A program made the translations under genes and the position numbers. A stretch of 64,000 bases of DNA from Levilactobacillus wangkuiensis (lineage in GTDB: Bacteria; Bacillota; Bacilli; Lactobacillales; Lactobacillaceae): assembly GCF_016861605.1 (NCBI RefSeq), contig NZ_BOLM01000011.1, positions 1-64,000 on the forward strand, in the 5' to 3' direction. Shown piece by piece: positions 26,107 through 35,528 of this stretch (its first letter is position 1; each line of letters opens with the position of its first letter). The notes beneath the pieces were generated by a model that had not been told where the DNA came from, ran no database searches, and saw only the letters and a program-made list of their open reading frames with translations.

Positions 26107-26299
26107 GGCCGCCTGCGGCTTCCAGGTACTACGCCTGCTGTGGGGCCGGTTCCCGCCTGTGGTGCGGGCTCCCACCTCGACTTTAAGCCCTGCGAAGTTC
26201 ACGCAGGTCTCAAAGGTCGTCCCGTGCTGTAAGGCCGAGAAAAATCGCTCGGTCTAACACCACCGACACAGCCGTCTCCGTACCTGGCTTCCTCCGGCT
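26107..26299 (-). repeat. Cloverleaf repeat E11, subtype A
   Basis: GCCTGCGGCTTCCAGGTAC pairs with GTACCTGGCTTCCTCCGGC. It carries GTCGTCCCGTGCTGTAAGG and AACACCACCGACACAGCCG. It sits between the response regulator and the kinase genes. Confidence 0.75.
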
Positions 26300-26518
26300 C
26301 AGATGGTGTGCTCACGTGAAACTAGTTGCGGGCGGGTCCACCCATTGGCTTGGTGGACGGGTAACCGCAGCCGAGCGACACCACTGGAATGGCCACGTGG
26401 AAAGAAACCCACGCCAACCATACAGAGTGAAACCGCCAGCGAATGATGCCAGCAACGGCAACCACACAAACCCAAGTAGCTACCAGCTTGACTCACATGG
26501 CTTTCGCTGCCATTAAAA
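26300..26518. other. Spacer between repeats E11 and E12
   Basis: 219 bp without a gene. GGTCCACC/GGTGGAC (about 26335-26358) can form a hairpin and CACGTGAAAC at 26312 resembles one half of a parS site. I recognise nothing else. Confidence 0.35.
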
Positions 26519-26707
26519 ACCAGTATATGCCGAGAGGGCGGGAAAAATGGACTCAGCCGTGGGATTTATCACGCGCGTGCGCGTGATAAATGGTGACTTT
26601 GAGACTCGTTTCTCAGAGGCTCAAAGCAAGTCCCGAGACCGCTTCTCAGGCTCGGGGCGTCCTCCCCACAGCGTTCCGGTCCATTTTTTCCGCCCGGTAA
26701 GGCACTA
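26519..26707 (+). repeat. Cloverleaf repeat E12, subtype C
   Basis: GAGGGCGGGAAAAATGGAC pairs with GGTCCATTTTTTCCGCCC. The H1 arms ATTTATCACGCGC (26564-26576) and GCGCGTGATAAAT (26579-26591) are perfect. It begins 38 bp beyond the response regulator stop. Confidence 0.8.
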
Positions 26708-26744
26708 GCACCAACTACATTATCTTTAACACAACAACCAAAGA

Positions 26745-27434
26745 CTAGTGTGATTCAATCTTGTAGCCGACGCCCCAGACGGTCTGGATGACCTTTTCCC
26801 CGTTAGTCGCGTCTTCGATCTTATCACGCAAATGGCTCACGTGGACCATGACGGTCTTAGCGGAGACAATGCTTTCTTGCCGCCAAACGCGTTCGAAAAT
26901 TTCGTCAGCGGAGAAGACTCGGTTGGGGTGGCTCGCTAACAGGTAGAGAATCCCGAACTCTAAGGCCGTCAGGGAAATCGTCTTGCCGGCAATCGTTTTG
27001 ACTTCGTGAGAATCCTTGTTGATGGTCAACGTCCCAATGTCCAGAACGTCTGGCGCATCGTCAGTCACTTGGTCTTGGCTCCGCCGCAACAGTGACTTGA
27101 CCCGTGCCATAACTTCTAGTGGGTTAAATGGCTTAGTGACATAATCATCGGCACCGGAAATCAATCCCTGAATCTTGTCCATGTCACCGGTCTTGGCTGA
27201 CAGAATCAGAATGGGAATTTGGGAGTCTTTCCGAACTTCCTTCATGACTTCGATCCCGCTCATTTCAGGCATCATAATGTCCAAAATCATCAGGGCAATG
27301 TCCGGCGTGGTGTGTAATTTGGTCAGCGCTTCCTTACCGTTGTAGGCGGTCAGGGGTTCGTAACCTTCGTTTTTAATATAAATTTCGAGTAATTGCGCAA
27401 TTTCTTTATCATCATCGACAACTAAAATTTTCAT
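26745..27434 (-). CDS. OmpR/PhoB family response regulator (VanR-like)
   Basis: The 229-residue protein has a receiver domain with the acidic pair DDD (residues 7-9), the phosphoacceptor Asp in LMILDIMMPEMSG (about 53), Ser/Thr in ILSAKTGD and Lys in DDYVTKPFNPLEV. The C-terminal winged helix (about 130-229) ends with KVIQTVWGVGYKIE, typical of the OmpR family. GGAGA precedes the ATG. With the downstream kinase it forms a two-component system next to dacA. Confidence 0.93.
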   Translation of the reverse strand: MKILVVDDDKEIAQLLEIYIKNEGYEPLTAYNGKEALTKLHTTPDIALMILDIMMPEMSGIEVMKEVRKDSQIPILILSAKTGDMDKIQGLISGADDYVTKPFNPLEVMARVKSLLRRSQDQVTDDAPDVLDIGTLTINKDSHEVKTIAGKTISLTALEFGILYLLASHPNRVFSADEIFERVWRQESIVSAKTVMVHVSHLRDKIEDATNGEKVIQTVWGVGYKIESH

Positions 27435-27650
27435 AATTGGGCTAATCTCCTTTAACAGCTAGGTAATAACACTAGCGGTCTTCCCCGTAGGTTTACGTCT
27501 ATTCTAGCAAATAAACCGCGTGACGTGACCGGAAAACCCGAACCTTTAGTCGGGCGTAAGGCACTTTACCATTCCTTAATCTTACACTATTTGCGGGCGA
27601 CTCGCCAACCCGGCGTTAAGCTCCGATTAAGTCCTAATCTTTGTGTTTGT

Positions 27651-27880
27651 CAGCGCCTCCGGGATGGTGAAAATGAGAGCGGCAAGTCGCCGGCGTTCCC
27701 GACGGCGGATTCAAGATGCCCTGCTGTGGGGAACGGCGCCAGCCTGAGGAGCGGTCTGGCGCCTCGCCTTTGAGCCCAAATTCGGTCTCAAAGGTCGTCC
27801 CGTGCTCTAAGCTGAGAAAAACGCTCAGCTAAGACCACCGACACAGCTGGTCACCTTGATCCGCCTCTGGTCACTCAGAC
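27651..27880 (-). repeat. Cloverleaf repeat E13, subtype B behind a subtype C left arm
   Basis: CAGCGCCTCCGGGATGGTGAAAA is followed by a subtype B body from GCCGGCGTTCCCGACGGCGG to CGCCTCTGGTCACTCAGAC. The right C arm is missing, as in E9. Confidence 0.7.
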
Positions 27881-27933
27881 TTGCTGCGCATTTTCTACCT
27901 ACCCCGTCCGCTTCCACCACACATTGCTCGTAC

Positions 27934-28188
27934 TTACTCCGTTTTTGACTTTGTTGTCTGCTCATCCCCGCCAAATTCAGCCAATACCTGTGCCATCGAA
28001 ACGGTCGACTGGTCCTTGACATGGTAATGTTTGTACGCGGACTCAGCTATCAAGGCATCGTAGGTATCTTCAAGCTGGTCAAAGGAATACGTCAGAATCA
28101 GCGCCGACAACGATAACCCATAGAACTCAGCCATCTGCTGTAACCACATCTTTTCAGTAGCACTTACTCGAATAGAAATTGTTGCCAT
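27934..28188 (-). CDS. DUF6290-type RelB/StbD-like antitoxin, apparently orphan
   Basis: An 84-residue protein starting MATISIRVSATEKMWLQ, a ribbon-helix-helix beginning typical of antitoxins of the RelB/DinJ/DUF6290 group, with the neutralising C-terminal tail STVSMAQVLAEFGG. The ATG at 28188 is preferred because GAGG lies 8 bases upstream; the GTG three codons earlier lacks one. A RelE-like toxin normally overlaps or directly follows. Here only about 50 bp without a frame separate the stop from repeat E13, so the toxin seems lost. Confidence 0.7.
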   Translation of the reverse strand: MATISIRVSATEKMWLQQMAEFYGLSLSALILTYSFDQLEDTYDALIAESAYKHYHVKDQSTVSMAQVLAEFGGDEQTTKSKTE

Positions 28189-28249
28189 CCGACTCACCTC
28201 ACTTGTCCTGAAGTATACGCCACCACACTGACAATCCCAGAATTGGCGC

Positions 28250-28287
28250 TCAAAAAAGGCTAACCAGAAATTTTCCGGTTAGCCTTC
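28250..28287 (-). terminator. Terminator, probably of guaB
   Basis: The stem AAGGCTAACC/GGTTAGCCTT is followed on the minus strand by TTTTTTGAGCG. Repeat E14 lies between it and the guaB stop at 28683. Confidence 0.75.
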
Positions 28288-28375
28288 TGTTTATCTCATT
28301 TAAATTTACACAACCACACAGCCAAATCACCTGACTGCGACAACCCACAAACAAAACCGTTGCGGGTCAAACCAG

Positions 28376-28415
28376 TTGGAGCCGTGAGGGCGGTTTAAAA
28401 TGAACTCAGTAACCA
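28376..28415 (+). repeat. Remnant subtype C left arm
   Basis: ACCAGTTGGAGCCGTGAGGG followed by CGGTTTAAAATGAACTCAG matches the left arm of E6/E12 but has no body or right arm behind it. Confidence 0.5.
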
Positions 28416-28485
28416 CACGACCACCGTCCCCGACACGACCAAATCACATCAGCGCGTATCTACCAATCGGGCGCTAACCCGTTGG

Positions 28486-28668
28486 AACCGGAGGCTGACA
28501 GTCTCGAAAGCCTGTGTCGGTGGTGTTAGTCGGCGTTTTTCAGCCGGCTTACAGCACGGGACGACCTTTGAGATGCCGGTTTTTGGCGGCTTAAAGGCGA
28601 GTGTGGAGACCGCTTCCCAGGCTCCACACGTTCCCCACAGGCTGGAAGAGACTGTCAGCCGCAGGTGG
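28486..28668 (+). repeat. Cloverleaf repeat E14, subtype A
   Basis: The GGAGGCTGACAGTCTCG and GACTGTCAGCCGCAGG borders pair. It contains GCCTGTGTCGGTGGTGTTAG, CAGCACGGGACGACCTTTG and TTCCCCACAGGC. It lies between guaB and its terminator, antisense to guaB. Confidence 0.75.
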
Positions 28669-28682
28669 AAACCTGTCAGCGC

Positions 28683-29861
<1,179 letters not shown>

Positions 29862-29889
29862 TTAGGAATCCTGGGAGATATTGTTTCTT

Positions 29890-29918
29890 AATTTACCAGT
29901 CTAGGCCATTCAGGTCAA
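29890..29918 (-). promoter_or_regulatory. Promoter of guaB
   Basis: On the minus strand, TTGACC (29913-29918), 17 bp, TAAATT (29890-29895). The leader is about 60 nt; no purine-riboswitch core is visible. Confidence 0.6.
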
Positions 29919-30020
29919 GGCTTCTCATTGAACTATCATGGAGCAATTAACGGCAGTGATTAAATGGGTCAGGTGACGAACTACTTTAAATCGCATTTAT
30001 CTAGCCGCCAAATTACCCAT

Positions 30021-31712
30021 TCACTGACGCAGACGTCGCCAAGTTTTCCAGCCGAGCCAGCCCAGCAACGCCACCCACGCCAACGCAGAGAGCCACGCTG
30101 ACACGCGTTGCAGCGGCGTCGCCACGTAGGCCACTCGAATGGTATTGCTTCCTTGCTTGACGTTGGCCAGCAGAATCGCCATTCGGTTCTGGCGCAACGG
30201 TTGCCGGTGGCCATTGACGGTCACCTGGTAGCCCGGATAGGCCAGATGTGGTAGCTTCAGGCGCCGGGCGCGACGACTCCAGAGACGGTAGGTAAATGAA
30301 TCCGCCCCAACCTGGCGACTGGTCTGCCGTAGCGTGGCCTGCCCTTTCGTTGGGTTCATCACCACAATGGAATGCGCTTTTAGCGCCGGCATCGCGGGCA
30401 ACGAGACCGGTTGGACGTAATCCGTGCTAGCCACGCCCGTTGCCACCGTGTGATAGCTTTCGGGCGTAATCGCATTGTTGTACGGATTTTGAAAGTAGTT
30501 AATAAAACTCGCAACATTTAGAATCATACCCAACGCAACCATGGCTGCCAGCAAGATTCTCCGAACGCGGCGGGTATTTCGTGGTAAGACCAGCACTAGC
30601 GCCCGGGTCCCCACTAAGGCAATCAGAAAACTGGCAATCGCCAGGAAGCGCCAAGGAAATTGAATCGTCCCCAGCACACCCTGAAATAACGACCACGGGA
30701 ACCAGGTCGTCGCGAGCCACACGAAGACGACTGCTAACCCAACCAGGTAGCGCTCAACGCCGTTAAATTTCCAGCAGACGCCGAGCGTCAGGAGTAAGAG
30801 CATCAGCATCAGCCAACCCAGGTTGATTTGATTCGACCCCATCTGGTTGACCGCCGAGTTGACCAGAAACGGCCATGGCTGCACCGCACTGCTGGCCAGT
30901 TGAAATTGCATGATGCCGAGGCCCTTCATGTGATGGAGCTGTTCCATCAGTGGCGCTAGGAAGGTCAGATCCAGTAAGCCGGTCGTGACCACCGCTAGGA
31001 ACAGGGCGCCCAGTCGTTGCTTGAGTCCCGTTCGTTTCAGGAAAAAGAGTCCCAGCGTCAACAGGACCAAGACGGACGCCAAAATCAGCGAGACCACGTG
31101 GGTCAGGCCAATCAGCGCCATCCCCAGCGTGAGCCAGTACCACTGATGAACGTCGCCGATGGCAATGCTATAGGCCCCGTAAAAGACCAGCGGGAGAAAC
31201 GCAAAGACGATACCCTCGGCCAAGGCGCCCCGCACGAAGAAGTCCAAAACCCGGTACTGCGAGAAGCTGTAGAGCACCGCCAGCAGTAGGCCCTGGTAGT
31301 AGCTGCCCAGTACCCGTTGCCCCACGAATCGGGTCGTGTACAGGGTGAGTAGCGTAATCAGAAACAGGAACATCGCGTACGCGTGCACCCCGCCGACCCA
31401 GACCTGGAGAACGGCCATGGGCAGTAGCGTGTACGCCGGGTAAAACAGATTGATTGGGTAGCCCCACCCCTGAAAGGTGGTCGTGGCGATGTGGCCCAGA
31501 CCCCAGTGACCAGAAATCAACTGTTGGTACAGGCCTTGAACCCGGTTTAGGTGAAAGCTCAGGTCATCCCCGAGATAAATCTTCCCCTGTGCCGCCCACA
31601 AAAAGAGCCAGAACAGGCTCAGACAGCTAAACAGGCCCAACTCTAACAGCCAGCGGTACCGTCGCAGCCAATCCGACCGGGACGGCCCGTTTGTCGTGTC
31701 ACTCGTTGACAT
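30021..31712 (-). CDS. PTPS-related multi-pass membrane protein (GT-C-like)
   Basis: The 563-residue protein has about 11 membrane segments. The first outside loop contains YLGDDLSFHLNRVQGLYQQL, an acidic motif like those of GT-C glycosyltransferases. The C-terminal about 100 residues are soluble and beta-rich (LPHLAYPGYQVTVNGHRQPL). Proteins of this layout are annotated as 6-pyruvoyl-tetrahydropterin-synthase-related or YfhO-like membrane proteins; they do not make pterin, and a role in cell-surface glycosylation is inferred. The start ATG follows AAAGGGG. It begins 6 bp after the GT-C gene upstream, so both are in one operon. Confidence 0.6.
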   Translation of the reverse strand: MSTSDTTNGPSRSDWLRRYRWLLELGLFSCLSLFWLFLWAAQGKIYLGDDLSFHLNRVQGLYQQLISGHWGLGHIATTTFQGWGYPINLFYPAYTLLPMAVLQVWVGGVHAYAMFLFLITLLTLYTTRFVGQRVLGSYYQGLLLAVLYSFSQYRVLDFFVRGALAEGIVFAFLPLVFYGAYSIAIGDVHQWYWLTLGMALIGLTHVVSLILASVLVLLTLGLFFLKRTGLKQRLGALFLAVVTTGLLDLTFLAPLMEQLHHMKGLGIMQFQLASSAVQPWPFLVNSAVNQMGSNQINLGWLMLMLLLLTLGVCWKFNGVERYLVGLAVVFVWLATTWFPWSLFQGVLGTIQFPWRFLAIASFLIALVGTRALVLVLPRNTRRVRRILLAAMVALGMILNVASFINYFQNPYNNAITPESYHTVATGVASTDYVQPVSLPAMPALKAHSIVVMNPTKGQATLRQTSRQVGADSFTYRLWSRRARRLKLPHLAYPGYQVTVNGHRQPLRQNRMAILLANVKQGSNTIRVAYVATPLQRVSAWLSALAWVALLGWLGWKTWRRLRQ

Positions 31713-31718
31713 GTTGGC

Positions 31719-33368
31719 TTACCCCTTTCGTTCAAACAGCCAGTACTTCACGTCGACCTGTTCAAAGACCTGGCGATGCACCTTGACCAGCCGGTAATGC
31801 CGGTAGAGCGACTTCGCCAGCTTGGACGTGCCGGGGTTCAGATTCCCGCTGGAAATGCGGCCGGGAATTTCTTTATTCCCTGCCCATTCGCGCACGGATT
31901 GCTTGGTCGGCGTGTTCAAGACGACCCACTGGACCTGGTGGCGCTGAATCACGCGTCGTTGGGCCCGCAGAATCTGGGGAGCCGCCTTCTCTGGGATATT
32001 ATAATTTTGAAAATAATAGGTGGTCGGCACGGCATCGGCCGCCGTGTAGAAGCCCATGTCGATCGACCCGTAATTTAACAGCGTTGGGTGTGCAGACTGC
32101 TGGCGCATGATGTTGCCAAACTCCACCTGCGCGGGCTGTTGCGGCTTGCGCGTGCTACGTTTGGTAATCGCCGCATTGTTCGGAAATAGCCGCGAGACCG
32201 TCACGTTGTCATTCACCCCGAGCACCAGGAAAAAGCTGAGCACCAGGGTACTTAAAATGATAAACGGATCATCCACGGACGGAAGCCGGACCCAGTTGAA
32301 AAATAGATTCAGGAAATAAATGAACGGCACCACGAAGAAGGCAAAGTACACCAGCTGATAGTACTGGTAGAGCGAACCCGTCTGGTAGCCGTAAAGCGCC
32401 AGCAGGTCGGTCCCCAGGAACACCAGCAGGTACAGTACCCGCGTCAGCCGGCGTGTCAGAATCGTCCGTTGGAACAGAATCAGCAGCGTGCCACCGACCC
32501 CCAACAGGAAGAAAAAGACGTCGCTCAGGTAGAAATTGGCCACCAAGATGGTCGACTGAATCAAGTTGGAAAAGAATGACACGGACGAGGTCATATAAAC
32601 TTTGGTATTAAATAAAATATAGACATTAATAAAAGAACCCAATGACCCGGTCGCCAGGAAGTAGATCAACCAGGGCACCGTCGCCAGCAGGAAGCCCGCC
32701 CCACTCCAAAGGACGAGTTGGCCCAGTAACCGCCACTGCTTTTTGACCAATAAGTAGCCGCCATAGGCCAGGTAAAAGGCGATCCACGCCCCCAGCAGGG
32801 TGTATTTGGCCAGGAAGACGATCCCGACAAATAACCCCTGCGCGAAGAACCACCACGGACTGACCGTTAGCTGGTGCTGGTCGAGCAGAAAAATCAGGTA
32901 GATCAGCGACAGCAATAACGGTAGCGTAAAGAACTCCACCGTGTCCCCGTAATTGTAGTAGGGATGGTAGAGAAACAGCATCGGTGAGAGCATCGCCACC
33001 AGAAAGGCCGGTAGCTCGGCTAATTTCATGACCCGGGCAATCTTAAACGTTAAGATCATGGCCGCCACCAGCACGCCAATTTCCACCACGAAAATCAGGA
33101 TGAAGCTACGGTGACTGACCAAGTAGGCCAACCCATGTAAGAGGTACACGTAGGGCCCCTTCTGTTCAAAGATGTCCTTGTACGGCGTAATCCCGTGCAT
33201 CATGGCCTTGCCGACCGTGAAGAAGGCGTTGTTATCCGGCGAGGTGTCGAAGTAATACGCTGGTGAGGTGTAGGAACAAAACGCCATCATAAAAATCCCA
33301 ATGAACGCGAGTAAGATGAAATACTGAGTTTCGTGGCGCTGCATTTTTTCCTTGATTCGTAAGTACAC
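31719..33368 (-). CDS. GT-C family membrane glycosyltransferase, copy 1
   Basis: A 549-residue protein with about 11 membrane segments. The first outside loop carries YYFDTSPDNNAFFTVGKAMM with acidic residues placed as in GT-C (ArnT/PMT-like) catalytic loops, then YKDIFEQKGPYVY. The C-terminal 150 residues form an extracytoplasmic domain (YGSIDMGFYTAADAVPTTYY). GTG 33368 is chosen because AAGGAG lies 8 bases upstream; this gives a length matching copy 2. Members use lipid-linked sugars to glycosylate wall polymers or secreted proteins. Copy 2 at 35529 is strongly similar over the full length. It is flanked by secreted Ser/Thr- and Lys-rich protein genes. Confidence 0.75.
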   Translation of the reverse strand: MYLRIKEKMQRHETQYFILLAFIGIFMMAFCSYTSPAYYFDTSPDNNAFFTVGKAMMHGITPYKDIFEQKGPYVYLLHGLAYLVSHRSFILIFVVEIGVLVAAMILTFKIARVMKLAELPAFLVAMLSPMLFLYHPYYNYGDTVEFFTLPLLLSLIYLIFLLDQHQLTVSPWWFFAQGLFVGIVFLAKYTLLGAWIAFYLAYGGYLLVKKQWRLLGQLVLWSGAGFLLATVPWLIYFLATGSLGSFINVYILFNTKVYMTSSVSFFSNLIQSTILVANFYLSDVFFFLLGVGGTLLILFQRTILTRRLTRVLYLLVFLGTDLLALYGYQTGSLYQYYQLVYFAFFVVPFIYFLNLFFNWVRLPSVDDPFIILSTLVLSFFLVLGVNDNVTVSRLFPNNAAITKRSTRKPQQPAQVEFGNIMRQQSAHPTLLNYGSIDMGFYTAADAVPTTYYFQNYNIPEKAAPQILRAQRRVIQRHQVQWVVLNTPTKQSVREWAGNKEIPGRISSGNLNPGTSKLAKSLYRHYRLVKVHRQVFEQVDVKYWLFERKG

Positions 33369-33395
33369 GGACCCGACTCCTTTTCCTAAAAAATG

Positions 33396-33428
33396 AGAAA
33401 AGAAAAGACGTGGTTCTGCCACGTCTCC
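33396..33428 (-). terminator. Terminator after the Lys-rich secreted protein 1
   Basis: The stem AGACGTGG/CCACGTCT is followed on the minus strand by TTTTCTTTTC. The GT-C gene's start lies just beyond, so read-through is probably needed for the latter, or it has its own promoter. Confidence 0.8.
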
Positions 33429-33450
33429 TCAATGCTTGTTTTAAAAAGCT

Positions 33451-33909
33451 TTACTTCTTGATGGTAACCTTAACAGTGTAAGCTTTGTAGCCCTTCTTGG
33501 TAACAGTCATGGTGAACTTCTTACCCTTGTTAAGCTTCTTAGCTTGCTTCTTGGTCAACTTCAAGGTCTTCTTGCCGCTCTTCTTAACGGAGAACTTCTT
33601 AACGGATTGCTTCTTGCTGTTCTTCAAAGCAATGCTTGAACCCTTGGTAGCCTTCTTGATGTAAACTTTACGAGCATTCTTCTTGTACTTCTTGCTCAGT
33701 TTGATGCGCTTTGACTTCTTGACAGTCTTCTTAGTTGCTTTCTTAGCAACCTTCTTGGAACTGCTTGAAGCAACGACACTAGAAACACCACTACCGCTAC
33801 CACTAGTAACTGCGGCATTGTTGCCGGCAGCGTTAGCAGTCGTAGCAATGACACCAGCAAACGTTAATGCGGCTAACAAACTAAGAACGTAACCAAATAC
33901 TTTCTTCAT
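33451..33909 (-). CDS. Secreted Lys-rich protein 1
   Basis: The 152-residue precursor has a signal peptide MKKVFGYVLSLLAALTFAGV ending near ANA, a short Ser/Gly-rich stretch (SGSGSGVSSVVASSSS), a run of KK-rich residues, and a C-terminal module of about 85 residues rich in lysine (KSGKKTLKLTKKQAKKLNKG, ending KKGYKAYTVKVTIKK). The start at 33909 has GGGAGG upstream. A predicted pI above 10 suggests electrostatic binding to teichoic acids. Two paralogs follow this design within 4 kb. Confidence 0.65.
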   Translation of the reverse strand: MKKVFGYVLSLLAALTFAGVIATTANAAGNNAAVTSGSGSGVSSVVASSSSKKVAKKATKKTVKKSKRIKLSKKYKKNARKVYIKKATKGSSIALKNSKKQSVKKFSVKKSGKKTLKLTKKQAKKLNKGKKFTMTVTKKGYKAYTVKVTIKK

Positions 33910-34049
33910 GAAAAATTCCTCCCAGATATGTAATTCTAATAAAACCATAAACCGATTTTACTACTAAACAATCGTAGTTCTTTCGAATGATTCCGTCAAG
34001 GGGCATTTTCAATTATCTTGGCAATTAATGTAAGCCTAGATAATTAAAT

Positions 34050-34090
34050 CTAAAAATGGGTAACTGCCCGTTGAAGACAGCTACCCATTG
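34050..34090 (-). terminator. Terminator after the Lys-rich secreted protein 2
   Basis: AATGGGTAACTG/CAGCTACCCATT is followed on the minus strand by TTTTAGATTTAA. Confidence 0.8.
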
Positions 34091-34111
34091 GTTACGGATT
34101 TATTTAGAAAA

Positions 34112-34897
34112 TTAAGCCTTGATCGTGTACTTGATGGTGTAAGGCTTGTAGCCCTTCTGCGTCACCGTGACCGTGAAGTAATGTTTGTTCTTCTTGGTGC
34201 GGTTCAGCTTCTTGGCTTGCTTCTTGCTCAACTTGATGCTGAGCTTACCAGACTTCTTCACCTTAAGGGTCTTAACCACTTGGCCCTTGCTGTTCTTCAA
34301 AACGACCTTGCTACCCTTAACGGCCTTCTTGAACTGAACGCGGCGGGAATTCTTGGCGTAGTGTGTGCGACCACGCATCTTCTTCGCCTTGGCAACGGTC
34401 TTCTTGGCAGACTTTTTAGTGGTCTTCTTGACCGTCTTGGTCGTCTTCGTGGCCGGCTTAGAACTGCTGGTGGCAGCTACTTGGCTGGAACTTGAAACAG
34501 CCGTACTAGTTGCGCTTGATACGGGCGTCGTGTTGCCGGTGTTAACAGTCGTACCAGTCGCCGGCTTACTGGTACTTGATATTTCAGCATCCGGTTCGCT
34601 GGCACTTGATGTTTCAGCGGCTGGTTCGCTGACACTTGATGTTTCAGTAGCCGGTTCGCTGACACTTGATGTTTCAGTAGCCGGTTCGCTGGCACTTGAT
34701 GTTTCAGCAGCTGGTTCGCTGGCACTTGATGTTTCAGTAGCTGGTTCGCTGACACTCGATGTCTCAGAGCTTGATGTCTCAGCACTCGGCGTACTGCCCG
34801 TAGCATCTCCGTTTGCAGCATTTGCAGACGTTGCCAGTACCCCACCAAAGGTCAAAGTGGCAACCAAAGCTAAAACGTATCCATAAATTTTCTTCAT
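34112..34897 (-). CDS. Secreted Lys-rich protein 2 with Ser/Thr/Glu repeats
   Basis: The 261-residue precursor has a signal peptide MKKIYGYVLALVATLTFGGV, then seven 10-residue repeats of the type ETSSVSEPAT, a Thr/Ser linker, and the C-terminal Lys-rich module shared with proteins 1 and 3 (KSGKLSIKLSKKQAKKLN). TAGGAGG precedes the ATG at 34897. The low-complexity Ser/Thr region resembles glycosylated stalks of adhesins; the neighbouring GT-C genes make that plausible but it is inference. No LPXTG is present. Confidence 0.65.
   Translation of the reverse strand: MKKIYGYVLALVATLTFGGVLATSANAANGDATGSTPSAETSSSETSSVSEPATETSSASEPAAETSSASEPATETSSVSEPATETSSVSEPAAETSSASEPDAEISSTSKPATGTTVNTGNTTPVSSATSTAVSSSSQVAATSSSKPATKTTKTVKKTTKKSAKKTVAKAKKMRGRTHYAKNSRRVQFKKAVKGSKVVLKNSKGQVVKTLKVKKSGKLSIKLSKKQAKKLNRTKKNKHYFTVTVTQKGYKPYTIKYTIKA
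34560..34768 (-). repeat. Seven tandem 30-bp coding repeats
   Basis: In-frame 30-bp units encode ETSS(V/A)SEPA(T/A). Near-identity between units marks a slippage-prone array. Confidence 0.85.
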
Positions 34898-35036
34898 GAA
34901 ATTCCTCCTAAAATATGTAAATTTCAATCAAGCCATCTGTGGTGTTGATTACGCCTCCACCCTAGTTCCAATTTATGAAAACATCAAGGCAACACTTTTC
35001 ATGATATGGCCCTTAGCTGAAAATGAATTTATACAT

Positions 35037-35073
35037 AAAAAGGAAGAAACATTCGTTATATTAGAATGTTTCC
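35037..35073 (-). terminator. Terminator, probably of GT-C copy 2
   Basis: The perfect stem GAAACATTC/GAATGTTTC is followed on the minus strand by TTCCTTTTTATG. Repeat E15 lies between it and the stop at 35529. Confidence 0.6.
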
Positions 35074-35197
35074 CCTAACAAATATATTCATAAATTGAAT
35101 ATTTCTAGTTACTTCAAGTAAGCAAATATTTCAAAGAAAGTGTGAATCGGTGAACCACTTACCACCGCCCACCAAACCAATGAAAGTAAGAGCGCAA

Positions 35198-35385
35198 TCT
35201 GAGTGACCAGAGGCGGGCCAAGGTTCCCAGCTGTGTCGATGGTCTTAGCTGAGCGATTTTTCTCAGCTTAGAGCATGGGGCAACCTTTGAGACCGCTTCT
35301 CAGACTCAAAGTTGAGGTGAAAGCCCGCCTCTCAGGCTGAAACCGACCCCACAGCAGGGAACCTTGAGCCCGCCGCCGGGAACGG
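35198..35385 (+). repeat. Cloverleaf repeat E15, subtype B
   Basis: CTGAGTGACCAGAGGCGGGCC begins it and CCTTGAGCCCGCCGCCGGG ends it. The H1 arms CTTAGCTGAG/CTCAGCTTAG pair; H2 is CCTTTGAGACCGC..CTCAAAG and H3 is GAAAGCC..GGCTGAAAC. It is antisense to the GT-C gene whose 3' region it occupies. Confidence 0.8.
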
Positions 35386-35528
35386 AAAGATTTAGCCAAC
35401 CTTACTTTCCAAAACGTGTTCCCCAAGGCAGCTGGTTCCGCTTAACCCCACTAAGCAAACGACCCAGGTTCGGGGTCATTCACTTAGTGACGTTAATGCT
35501 CGCCAGCTAACCGCCTTGACTCACACTC

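Noticed and set aside
26312-26324. parS site near CACGTGAAAC
   Set aside because: Only one half matches; the other half has four mismatches to TGTTTCAC.
27825-28022. 65-residue frame overlapping the antitoxin as the missing toxin
   Set aside because: It is an overlapping frame within the antitoxin and repeat E13, without RelE-like features.
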